Origin: Myxococcales bacterium
Lineage (GTDB): Bacteria > Myxococcota_A > Polyangia > Polyangiales > Polyangiaceae
DNA length: 64,000 bases
Assembly (NCBI GenBank): GCA_025359105.1
Contig: JANYHK010000010.1
Coordinates: 1-64,000, forward strand
Reading direction: 5' to 3'
Positions 1-7,427 of this stretch are shown here, piece by piece. The notes under the pieces are model-generated. The model did not search any database and had not been told where the DNA came from. It saw only the letters and a program-made list of their open reading frames with translations. The stretch's first letter is position 1; each line of letters begins with the position of its first letter. A program made the position numbers and the translations under genes.

Positions 1-25
1 TGCCCACCCCCGGCTCGCGAGCGCA

Positions 26-91
26 GGCGGAGTCAAGGCTGCCCCCCGCTTCGGGGGGCACCGGCGAAGCCGGCTCGGCCTTGACGCCGCC
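26..91. repeat. Nested palindromic element (three-stem structure)
   Basis: An outer inverted repeat (26-39 against 78-91, 13 of 14 positions pairing, GGCGGAGTCAAGGC and its partner) encloses two perfect hairpins side by side. The first is 40-60, with stem TGCCCCCC and loop GCTTC. The second is 61-73, with stem CCGGC and loop GAA. Together they could fold as a three-way junction in RNA or as a cruciform in DNA. This resembles REP/BIME-type intergenic repeats. It could also act as a transcription terminator, but no T-run follows. The copy number in the genome cannot be judged from this window. Confidence 0.7.
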
Positions 92-144
92 GAGCACGCG
101 AGCAAGCTCACCCACCTCGAGAGCGGAGCACCCCGCTCCCCGGC

Positions 145-246
145 GCCGACCCCGACGCCGACCCCGACTCCGACGCCGACCCCGACGCCGACCCCGACTC
201 CGACGCCGACTCCGACGCCGACTCCGACTCCGACCCCGACTCCGAC
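145..246 (+). repeat. Hexanucleotide array, 17 x NCCGAC
   Basis: Seventeen uninterrupted hexamers of the form NCCGAC, where the first base is C, G or T. The array lies just past the 3' end of the Uma2-like gene. It is the inverse orientation of the GTCGGN array at 932-1003, so the Uma2-like gene sits between two arrays that could pair with each other. Confidence 0.95.
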
Positions 247-270
247 CCCCAACCGGCGCGAAGCGCAGCC

Positions 271-882
271 TCAAGCCCCCCGCACCGCCGCCGCAAGCTC
301 GCGGAGCGCAACGTCCTGATCCTCGCGTGTGACGAAACGCGCGACGATCTCGAAATCGACCTGCGGCAGCGCGATGCTCCGCTCGACGCGCGCGTAACCC
401 CCCTCGGCGAGGCGTCGATGCAGGGCGAACGCTCCGTCCTGCCACAGCCAGACCTCGGGGATCGCGAGGCCGTCGTAGACGTGGAGCTTGTCCAGAATCG
501 GCTTCGTGTGGATGACCTCCAGCACGATGTCCGGAATCTCGCCGTCCCGCATCTGCGTGCCCACGCGCCAGCACTCATCGGGCGCCACGCCGCGCTCTTT
601 GGCCTCGTTGCGGAACGTCGTCGAGCCGTACCCGAGGAGCGGCAGGTCAAGGAGGAACGCGTAGAGCTCGATCAGGCGGGCGATCGTCGTCTTCCACAGC
701 TCGTGATTTCGTGACGGGCTCATGAGCTCCAGCACCCCCTCGCAGTACGTCATGCGCAGCCCCGGCGTATCGAGCGCCTCACGCAGGATCACGTAGTCCT
801 TCCAGGAGACGCCGTGGATCAGCATGCGCTGCTCGGGCGGCGAAAGGGGCAGCGAGGGCGGGAGGCGCGTTGCGGCAACCAT
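271..882 (-). CDS. Uma2 family (DUF820) putative restriction-endonuclease-fold protein
   Basis: The 203-residue protein matches the Uma2/DUF820 family, which has a PD-(D/E)XK nuclease-like fold. The C-terminal half carries the family core PDIVLEVIHTK, with the acidic residue followed by E-x-x-x-K. It also has the WRVGTQMRDGEIPD stretch and the later region IPEVWLW typical of these proteins. Uma2 proteins are abundant in cyanobacteria and myxobacteria. Their biological role is unsettled; nuclease activity is inferred from the fold. The gene stands alone, is transcribed leftwards and is flanked on both sides by inverted hexamer arrays. The ATG at 882 is used; a second in-frame ATG lies 20 codons in (MLIHGVSW), so a shorter product is possible. 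Confidence 0.85.
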   Translation of the reverse strand: MVAATRLPPSLPLSPPEQRMLIHGVSWKDYVILREALDTPGLRMTYCEGVLELMSPSRNHELWKTTIARLIELYAFLLDLPLLGYGSTTFRNEAKERGVAPDECWRVGTQMRDGEIPDIVLEVIHTKPILDKLHVYDGLAIPEVWLWQDGAFALHRRLAEGGYARVERSIALPQVDFEIVARFVTREDQDVALRELAAAVRGA

Positions 883-931
883 GGTCTACAGTATATGCCC
901 AACGCAGCGCGCCGGCAGGCGCCGACGGGGA

Positions 932-1003
932 GTCGGAGTCGGAGTCGGGGTCGGCGTCGGAGTCGGAGTCGGCGTCGGAGTCGGAGTCGGGGTCGGAGTC
1001 GGC
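932..1003 (+). repeat. Hexanucleotide array, 12 x GTCGGN
   Basis: Twelve tandem hexamers GTCGGA/G/C fill most of the gap between the start of the Uma2-like gene and the stop codon of homoserine dehydrogenase, ending one base before that stop. The sequence is the reverse complement of the NCCGAC array at 145-246. Confidence 0.95.
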
Positions 1004-1004
1004 T

Positions 1005-2303
1005 CTACTCCACTACCCGGATCACGTGCGGCGCCCGGGCAATGAAGTCCGCCCCGGCGAGCGCCCCCAGCGCCGCCCGCAAGTCCCTCTCCTTCGCGAT
1101 GTGCGTCATCATCACGACCTGCACCGGCGCTCCGCTCGCGTCGCCCCCACCCTTCTGCACCATCTCCTGGATCGAGACCCGCGCCTCCCCCAGCGCCCCG
1201 GTAATGCGCGCCAGGACACCGGGCTGGTCGAAGACCTCGAAGCGCAGGTAGTACGCGGTCTCCACGTCGTCGAGCGACGCCACCTTGCGCTCCGACAGCT
1301 GGATGCCGCGCGTCATCAGACCGGCGGCCCCGTTCCGCTTCGCGCGCGCGACGTCGAGGACGTCGGCGACGATGCTGACCGCGGTCGGCATGTCGCCGGC
1401 GCCGCGGCCCGACAGGAGGCACGGGCCGAGCGCGCGACCTTCGAGGGCGATCGCATTGAGGACACCGTTGACGTTGGCGATGGCTTGGTCGACGGGCACG
1501 AGCGCGGGGTGAACGCGGAGCTCGACGGCGTCGCCGCGGTCGCGGCCGATGGCGAGGTGCTTGATGGCGTAGCCGAATCGGCTCGCGAAGGCGTGGTCGA
1601 TCGCCTCGATCGCGCGGATGCCCTCGGTGGGGACCTGGGCGTGGTCTACGCGCGCGCCGAACGCGAGCATCGCGAGGACCGTGAGCTTGTGCGCAGCATC
1701 GTGGCCGTCGACGTCGAGCGTGGGGTCCGCCTCGGCGTAGCCCTTCGCTTGCGCCTCGCGCAGGGCCTCGTCGAAGCTCTTGCCGTCCTTCTGCATGCGC
1801 GTGAGCACGAAGTTGCACGTCCCGTTGACGATGCCGCGGAGGCTGGTCACCCAGTCGCTCGCGAGCGCCTCGCGCAGGACACGGATGACGGGGATGCCGC
1901 CGCCCACCGAGCCCTCGAACGCGAGATCGACGCCGCGTGCGATGGCGCGATCCACGAGCGCGGGGCCGTGGAGGGCGAGCAGCATCTTGTTCGCGGTGAC
2001 GACGCCGCGCCCCGAGTCGATCGCCCGCTGCACGTAGTCGCGCGCCGGCTCCTCGCCCCCCATCACCTCGACGAAGACGTCGATCGTCGGGTCGCCGAGC
2101 ACCGCATCGGGATCTGTCGTGAGGCGATCGCGCGAGAGCTCGGGGACGCGCTCCTTGTCGGGATCACGGACGAGGACGCGCGTGACCTCGAGCGGCGCGC
2201 CGACGCGCTCGGCGAGGTACTTCGCGTTCTGGTGCAGGAGCTGAACGACGCCGCCGCCGACCGTCCCACACCCCAGCAGCGCGAGCGACACCTGCTTCTT
2301 CAT
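1005..2303 (-). CDS. hom: Homoserine dehydrogenase
   Basis: The 432-residue protein is a full-length homoserine dehydrogenase, reducing aspartate semialdehyde to homoserine for threonine and methionine synthesis. The N-terminal NAD(P)-binding loop is visible as LLGCGTVGGGV near residue 8. The catalytic domain includes the GIVNGTCNFVLTRM motif around residues 160-175 and the EADPTLDVDGHDAAHK segment. Roughly residues 350-425 form a C-terminal ACT domain beginning around RFEVFDQPGVLA, which usually mediates threonine feedback inhibition. The gene begins 15 bases after the stop of the upstream Ser/Thr kinase on the same strand, so the two are probably co-transcribed although functionally unrelated. 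Confidence 0.96.
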   Translation of the reverse strand: MKKQVSLALLGCGTVGGGVVQLLHQNAKYLAERVGAPLEVTRVLVRDPDKERVPELSRDRLTTDPDAVLGDPTIDVFVEVMGGEEPARDYVQRAIDSGRGVVTANKMLLALHGPALVDRAIARGVDLAFEGSVGGGIPVIRVLREALASDWVTSLRGIVNGTCNFVLTRMQKDGKSFDEALREAQAKGYAEADPTLDVDGHDAAHKLTVLAMLAFGARVDHAQVPTEGIRAIEAIDHAFASRFGYAIKHLAIGRDRGDAVELRVHPALVPVDQAIANVNGVLNAIALEGRALGPCLLSGRGAGDMPTAVSIVADVLDVARAKRNGAAGLMTRGIQLSERKVASLDDVETAYYLRFEVFDQPGVLARITGALGEARVSIQEMVQKGGGDASGAPVQVVMMTHIAKERDLRAALGALAGADFIARAPHVIRVVE

Positions 2304-2318
2304 CGTCCCGCAACGTAG

Positions 2319-3755
2319 CTAAAAACCAGGGTCACGCGCCACCGTGCCTGCAGGGGGAGGTGTGGCGGGTGCGCCGGCGGTCCCGACCGGGTGAGGCCGC
2401 GGCCTGGGCGGGTGCACCTTGCCTGGCGGGATCGTGGTCGTGGGCGCGGTCGTGGTCGTGGTCGCGGGCGCGGTCGTGGTCGCGGGCGCGGTCGTTGTCG
2501 CGGGCGTGGTCGTGGTCGTGGTCGCGGGCGTGTTCGCGGTCGCGCTCGGAAGATCGTCGACGGACACCTCCGGGATGGAGGCGCGCGCTGGCGCCCGGCC
2601 CACTGCGCTTGGCTCGGGGTCGCGACGACTGCGGAGGACGAGCGCGACGACGAGCGCGAGCGCCAGCACGCCGAAGAAGCCGGCGATCAGCGCCCCCCTG
2701 CCCCGCGTGCGCTCCAGCGCGGCGCTGCTCTCCGAGCTCATGACGGTGGGCAAGGACCGGCGCCTCATCGACGCCGGCGGCGGGGACGACGTCGTCGTCG
2801 AGGGAGGGATGGACAATCGCGCCAGTGGCAGAGGGGGCCGCCCTTCGCGAACCGCAGCGAGGGCCTCGCCGAGCTCCTCGGCGCTCTGGAACCGGTCGGC
2901 GGGTCGCTTCTGCAGCGTCTTGGCGAGAACCTCCCAGAGCGCCGGCGCGATCTCCGGGATCGGCGTCGGCTCGCGCTCGAGGATGGCGGCCACGACGGAG
3001 TGGTAGCTCCCGTCGGCGAAGGGATTCGCTCCGGTGAGCATCTCGTAGGTCAGGATGCCCATCGTGAAGAGATCGCTCCGCGCGTCCGAGTCGCTCGAGC
3101 CACGTGCCTGCTCGGGGGACATGTAGGCCGGCGTCCCGAGCAAGTCCCCGTCTCCGGTGATGCTCGGAGCGCCAGGGCTCTCGAGCTTGGAGATGCCGAA
3201 GTCGAGGATCTTCGGCGTGATGTGCCCGTCGGGGTCGACCGACATGAAGATGTTGGCTGGCTTCAGGTCCCGGTGGACGATTCCCGCCGCGTGGGCGTGA
3301 CCGAGCGCGGACAGGAGCGCTGTCGCGATCTCGAGCGCCTCGTCGACCTCGAGCTTCTGCTTGCGATCGAGGGTATCGGCGAGGGTCTCTCCACGAAGCA
3401 GTTCCATCACCATGAGGAGCGCGCCTTGGTGGCGGCCGTCGAGCTCCACCAGGTCGAAGATGCGGACGATCCCCCGGTGCGAGAGCGTTGCGGCAGCGTG
3501 CGCCTCGCGCCGGAAGCGGGCAGCCGCCTCGGTGGAGCCGGCGTCCGCGGCCGTCAGGAGCTTCACGGCGACCTCGGCGTCGGTCGCCAGGTTCCGCGCC
3601 ACCCAGACGACGCCCATTCCACCGAAACCCGCGGGCCGCACCAGGCGGTACTTGCCGCCCACGACCACGTCGGCGGCGAGCTGCTCGCCGGATGCGTCGT
3701 CGAAGTCCTCGGGGCGCGGAGGCCCGGAGCTCTTCTTTGCGGGTTCGTTTGCCAC
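2319..3755 (-). CDS. Membrane-anchored serine/threonine protein kinase
   Basis: A Hanks-type kinase with a cytoplasmic catalytic domain at about residues 35-305: the glycine loop GFGGMGVV, Lys65 in EVAVKLL, the HRDLKPAN catalytic loop at 161-168, DFG at 186-188 and GTPAYMSPEQ in the activation segment. A transmembrane helix (about 355-375) follows a Pro/Ser-rich linker. The outer tail is built of Thr/Ala/Pro repeats and a His/Pro-rich end. The GTG at 3755 is chosen as the start. An upstream ATG at 3854 would add 33 unconvincing basic residues and overlap the divergent secreted-protein gene. The tail is encoded by a GTCGTG/GTCGCG-like hexamer tract (about 2444-2534), related in style to the intergenic arrays. 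The partner gene diverges from a shared promoter region. Confidence 0.93.
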   Translation of the reverse strand: MANEPAKKSSGPPRPEDFDDASGEQLAADVVVGGKYRLVRPAGFGGMGVVWVARNLATDAEVAVKLLTAADAGSTEAAARFRREAHAAATLSHRGIVRIFDLVELDGRHQGALLMVMELLRGETLADTLDRKQKLEVDEALEIATALLSALGHAHAAGIVHRDLKPANIFMSVDPDGHITPKILDFGISKLESPGAPSITGDGDLLGTPAYMSPEQARGSSDSDARSDLFTMGILTYEMLTGANPFADGSYHSVVAAILEREPTPIPEIAPALWEVLAKTLQKRPADRFQSAEELGEALAAVREGRPPLPLARLSIPPSTTTSSPPPASMRRRSLPTVMSSESSAALERTRGRGALIAGFFGVLALALVVALVLRSRRDPEPSAVGRAPARASIPEVSVDDLPSATANTPATTTTTTPATTTAPATTTAPATTTTTAPTTTIPPGKVHPPRPRPHPVGTAGAPATPPPAGTVARDPGF

Positions 3756-3852
3756 CTGAGGAGCCCTCTTTGATACCTTCGTGATCGTGAACGTTTTCTG
3801 CCCCGCCGTCCACTTGCGCCTTTGGCCGCGCCGCCGGACCCAATTGGCGTGC

Positions 3853-4869
3853 ATGTTGGCCCTGCTTTCGGCCCTGGCGCCCTCGTCCGCGGCCTTGGCC
3901 CAGGCTCCAGGCCCCGCCCCGGAGGCCAGCCCTCAAGCGCTGGTGGCCGCGCGAGAGCTTTTCCGCGAGGCGACGGCCGACGTCGACGCGAACCGCTTCG
4001 ACACCGCCCTATCCAAGTTTCGCCGCGTCGCCGCCGTGAAGGAGACGTTCGCGGTCCGCTACAACATCGCCCGCTGCGAAGAGCAGCTCGGCAAACTGGG
4101 CGCGGCTCTGGGCGACTACGAGCTCGCCGAGCGCGAGGGGGGCGGCGATCCGAAGGGCAGCGACATCGCCAAGCTCGCCCACGACCGAGCCGCGGCCCTC
4201 CGCCCGCGGGTTGCCCGTCTGACCATCACGCCGCCCCCCGACGGGGCGCCCGACCTCGTCGTGAAGCTCGACGGCCAGCCGCAGCCAGGCGGGACGCTCG
4301 GCGTCGCACTCCCCGTCGATCCAGGCGCCCACAAGGTCGAGGCGACGAGGGGCAAGGCCACGTTCGTCAAGGACCTCACCCTCGGAGAGGGCGAGAGCGG
4401 CGCGGTCGCCATCGCCCTCGTGGCGCCTCCGACGCCTGCCACGCCGTCCGACGACGATGCCCCGCCGACGACGACATCGGACACCGCGCATCCGAACCGC
4501 CTGCCCGGCTACATCCTGCTCGGCGTCGGCGGCGCGCTGGGCGTCACGTCGTTCGTGTTCCTCCTCCTTCACAACCAAGCGTCGAGCGATCTGAACGCGC
4601 AGAAGGCCATCGACTGCACGCTCCCTGGCAGCCGCTGTCCGTCGAGTGCGCGCGACCATCTCGATCCGCTCCAGAGCTCGGCGCAGCGCGACGGAGGCCT
4701 GGCCATCGGCTTCGGCGTGGGGGCCGTCGTCGCCGCGGGCGCAGGCCTCTACCTCGTCCTCAGGCCGGCCGCGTCCCCCGCACCCGCGACCGAGACCCCG
4801 AAAACGAGCACGCCGTCGGCGCGCCTGGTTCCGGCGCCCGGCGGCGTGATCGTCGTGGGCGAGTTCTAG
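3853..4869 (+). CDS. Exported TPR/PEGA-like protein, partner of the divergent kinase
   Basis: The 338-residue protein has an N-terminal signal peptide (MLALLSALAPSSAALA). A TPR-like helical region follows at about 25-105, with ARELFREATADVDANRFDTA and a second repeat around YNIARCEEQLGKLG. Next come a beta-rich PEGA-like stretch in which Pro and Gly flank KLDGQPQPGG, a Thr/Pro linker, and two transmembrane helices separated by a loop with two cysteines (DCTLPGSRC). The protein ends in Phe after a short hydrophobic strand. The same architecture appears in the protein at 24445-25476, which is also next to a kinase. A GTG at 3781 gives a 24-residue longer version; the ATG at 3853 is preferred because it starts directly at the signal peptide. 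No specific function is known. Confidence 0.8.
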   Translation: MLALLSALAPSSAALAQAPGPAPEASPQALVAARELFREATADVDANRFDTALSKFRRVAAVKETFAVRYNIARCEEQLGKLGAALGDYELAEREGGGDPKGSDIAKLAHDRAAALRPRVARLTITPPPDGAPDLVVKLDGQPQPGGTLGVALPVDPGAHKVEATRGKATFVKDLTLGEGESGAVAIALVAPPTPATPSDDDAPPTTTSDTAHPNRLPGYILLGVGGALGVTSFVFLLLHNQASSDLNAQKAIDCTLPGSRCPSSARDHLDPLQSSAQRDGGLAIGFGVGAVVAAGAGLYLVLRPAASPAPATETPKTSTPSARLVPAPGGVIVVGEF

Positions 4870-4886
4870 AGCCCGCGCGCGGTCAT

Positions 4887-7313
4887 TTAGTTCGTCGGCG
4901 GGACCGCTTCCTTCTTCTCCTCGACGGGCTTCGGGGCGAGCTTCTCCTCGAGCGCGGCGTCGAGCACCTGATCCATCTTCGCGACGAAGACGAACTCGAG
5001 ATCGTTTTTGACCTCGGCCGGCACCTCGTCGAGGTCCGGCTTGTTCCTCTCCGGAACGATGACGCGCTTGATGCCTGCGCGGTGCGCCGCGAGGACCTTC
5101 TCCTTCAAGCCGCCGATGGGAAGGACGCGCCCACGGAGGGTGATTTCCCCGGTCATCGCGACGTCGTGCCTCACCCGAACGCCGGTGAGCATGGAGACGA
5201 GCGCCGTGAACATCGTGACGCCGGCGGACGGGCCGTCCTTCGGCATCGAGCCGGCCGGGATGTGGATGTGGATGTCGCTCTTCTCGAGGAAGTCCTTGGC
5301 GATGCCGTACTTCTCGGCGTTCGTTCGGACGTAGCTGAGAGCGGCCTGCGCGCTCTCCTTCATGACGTCGCCGAGCTGGCCGGTGAGCTGCATCTTGCCC
5401 GTGCCGTACATGCGCGTCGCCTCGATGAAGAGGATCTCGCCGCCCACGCTCGTCCACGCGAGGCCGGTGCACACGCCGGCCTCTTCCGTCCGCTCCGCGA
5501 CGTCGCTCGTGTAGCGACCGGCGCCGAGGAACTCCCGGAGCTGCTCCTCCGTCTCGATCTTGCGCGGGGTGAGATCCCCCTCGGCGATCTTGACGGCGAC
5601 GCCACGAATGACGCTGGCGATCTGCCGCTCGAGCGAACGCACGCCGGCCTCACGCGTGTAGCTGTCGATGATGATCTCGACGGCCGCGTCGGTGATGTCG
5701 AGCATCGCCTGGGTGATGCCGTGCTCCTCGATCTGCTTGACGATCAAGTGCTGCCGCGCGATCGCGAGCTTCTCGCGCCGCGTGTAGCCGGGGATCTCGA
5801 GGATCTCCATGCGATCGCGGAGCGGGGCCGGGATCGGATCGGCCACGTTGGCCGTCGCGACGAACATGACGTTCGAGAGATCGTAAGGGATCTCGAGGTA
5901 GTGATCGGCGAACGTGTTGTTCTGCTCGGGATCGAGGACCTCGAGGAGCGCCGCCGCGGGATCGCCGCGGAAGTCGTGACCGATCTTGTCGACCTCGTCC
6001 ATCATGAAGACGGGGTTGATCGTGCTGGCCTTCTTCATCCCCTGGATGATCTGACCGGGGAGCGCGCCGACGTAGGTGCGCCGGTGTCCGCGGATGGCGG
6101 CCTCGTCGTGCACACCGCCGAGCGAGATGCGGTGGAATTTTCGCCCCAGTGAGCGCGCGATGCTGCGGCCGAGCGACGTCTTGCCGACACCGGGCGGTCC
6201 GAGCAGGCACAGGATCGGGCCCTTCTTGTCCTTCTTGAGCTTCCGGACGGCGAGGTACTCGAGGATGCGCTTTTTGACCTTCTCGAGGCCGTAGTGATCC
6301 TCGTCCAGGACCTTGCGCACCTGGGCGATATCCAGGTTGTCGGGCGTCTGCACGTGCCACGGCAGATCGAGGATCCAGTCGAGGTACGTGCGCACGACGG
6401 TGTACTCCGCCGAGCCGACCTGCATGTTGCGCAGCCGCTTGATTTGCTTCTTGGCGACCTGCTCTGCCTCGGTGGGGAGCGTCGCCTTCGAGATGCGGTC
6501 TTCGAGGCCGTCGAGATCACCTTGATCGCCGTCGTCCTCGCCGAGCTCCTCCTTGATCGCCTTGAGCTGCTGGCGCAGGACATACTCGCGCTGATTTTTC
6601 CCCATCTCCTCTTTGATCTGGGAGTTGATGCGCTCGCGCATCTTGAGGATCTCGAGCTGGCGCGTGAGAAGACGCAGAACCTTGCGGATGCGCTCCTTCA
6701 CGTCGACCGTCTCGAGGAGGCCGGCCTTCTCTTCGACGGGCGCGTCGAGATTGGCCGCGACGAGATCCGCGAGCGCGCCGGGCGCCTGGATCGAGTCGAT
6801 GAGCGAGCCCGCCTCGCGCGGGAGCTCCGGCATCAGCTGGATGACCTGCTTGGCGATGTCGCGCAGGCTCATCGAGAGGGCCTCGGCCTCGTCGTCGTCG
6901 AGGCCGGTCTCCTCGAGGCGCTTCACCTTGGCCTTGAGGTACGGCGCGTTTTGCGTCACGTCCTCCATCTTGATGCGCGTCAGCCCCTGGAGGATGAGCG
7001 AGTAGTTTCCGCTGCTGTGCTTCAGGGCCTTCAGAACGCGCGCGGCGCAGCCGACAGAATGCAGATCGTCGGCGCCGGGATCGTCGGTGGACGGATCCTT
7101 CTGCGCGAAGATGGCGATGACGGGAGACGTCAGGTTGTCCACGTCCTCGACGAGCGCGACGGACTTCTCGCGGCCTACGTCGAATGGCGCGACGGCGCCT
7201 GGGAAGAGCACCGCGTTGCGGATCGGCAACACGGGCAGCTCGTCGCCGAACTGCACGGTGTCTTCTTCGGGCGCGCCGGTGCGCGGCGGGGCGGGGACCT
7301 TTTTGTCGGACAT
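4887..7313 (-). CDS. lon: ATP-dependent protease Lon
   Basis: The 808-residue protein has the complete Lon architecture. The N-terminal substrate-recognition domain covers about 25-220. A coiled-coil region follows, then an AAA+ module with Walker A GPPGVGKT (372-379) and a Walker B FMMDEVDKI segment. The C-terminal Ser-Lys protease domain has catalytic Ser696 in KDGPSAGV and Lys739 in GGLKEKV. It degrades misfolded and regulatory proteins in the cytoplasm. Myxobacteria often carry two Lon genes, one of them linked to development. A perfect 9-bp inverted repeat lies in the leader 23-46 bases before the start codon (see 7336-7359). The gene converges on the TPR/PEGA-like gene with only 17 bases between stops. 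Confidence 0.98.
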   Translation of the reverse strand: MSDKKVPAPPRTGAPEEDTVQFGDELPVLPIRNAVLFPGAVAPFDVGREKSVALVEDVDNLTSPVIAIFAQKDPSTDDPGADDLHSVGCAARVLKALKHSSGNYSLILQGLTRIKMEDVTQNAPYLKAKVKRLEETGLDDDEAEALSMSLRDIAKQVIQLMPELPREAGSLIDSIQAPGALADLVAANLDAPVEEKAGLLETVDVKERIRKVLRLLTRQLEILKMRERINSQIKEEMGKNQREYVLRQQLKAIKEELGEDDGDQGDLDGLEDRISKATLPTEAEQVAKKQIKRLRNMQVGSAEYTVVRTYLDWILDLPWHVQTPDNLDIAQVRKVLDEDHYGLEKVKKRILEYLAVRKLKKDKKGPILCLLGPPGVGKTSLGRSIARSLGRKFHRISLGGVHDEAAIRGHRRTYVGALPGQIIQGMKKASTINPVFMMDEVDKIGHDFRGDPAAALLEVLDPEQNNTFADHYLEIPYDLSNVMFVATANVADPIPAPLRDRMEILEIPGYTRREKLAIARQHLIVKQIEEHGITQAMLDITDAAVEIIIDSYTREAGVRSLERQIASVIRGVAVKIAEGDLTPRKIETEEQLREFLGAGRYTSDVAERTEEAGVCTGLAWTSVGGEILFIEATRMYGTGKMQLTGQLGDVMKESAQAALSYVRTNAEKYGIAKDFLEKSDIHIHIPAGSMPKDGPSAGVTMFTALVSMLTGVRVRHDVAMTGEITLRGRVLPIGGLKEKVLAAHRAGIKRVIVPERNKPDLDEVPAEVKNDLEFVFVAKMDQVLDAALEEKLAPKPVEEKKEAVPPTN

Positions 7314-7335
7314 GGGAGCGACCTCGAAAAGGTGA

Positions 7336-7359
7336 CCATTCCCCTCTCGTGGGGAATGG
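7336..7359 (-). promoter_or_regulatory. Perfect inverted repeat in the lon leader
   Basis: CCATTCCCC and GGGGAATGG are separated by six bases, 23 bases upstream of the lon ATG. It is not the CIRCE or HAIR heat-shock operator sequence. It may be a repressor operator, a structured 5' leader of lon mRNA, or the terminator of the upstream DUF1015 gene, because four T residues follow on the minus strand (CACCTTTTCG). A possible -10 hexamer (TAAGAT in GATAAGATAG) lies just upstream of it. Confidence 0.6.
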
Positions 7360-7427
7360 GCGTGTCTATCTTATCTGCGATACACGGCGTTTCCGGGTCC
7401 CGCTAGCCCAAAAGACGTTTCGGCCCG

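Noticed and set aside
145-246. CRISPR array
   Set aside because: Units are six bases in direct tandem with no spacers.
870-2318. 482-codon plus-strand frame opposite homoserine dehydrogenase
   Set aside because: It starts within the hexamer array and translates to repeats followed by Arg/Asp-rich sequence; the minus-strand gene is a complete homoserine dehydrogenase.
4870-4886. Terminator between the TPR/PEGA-like gene and lon
   Set aside because: The 17-base gap has no hairpin.
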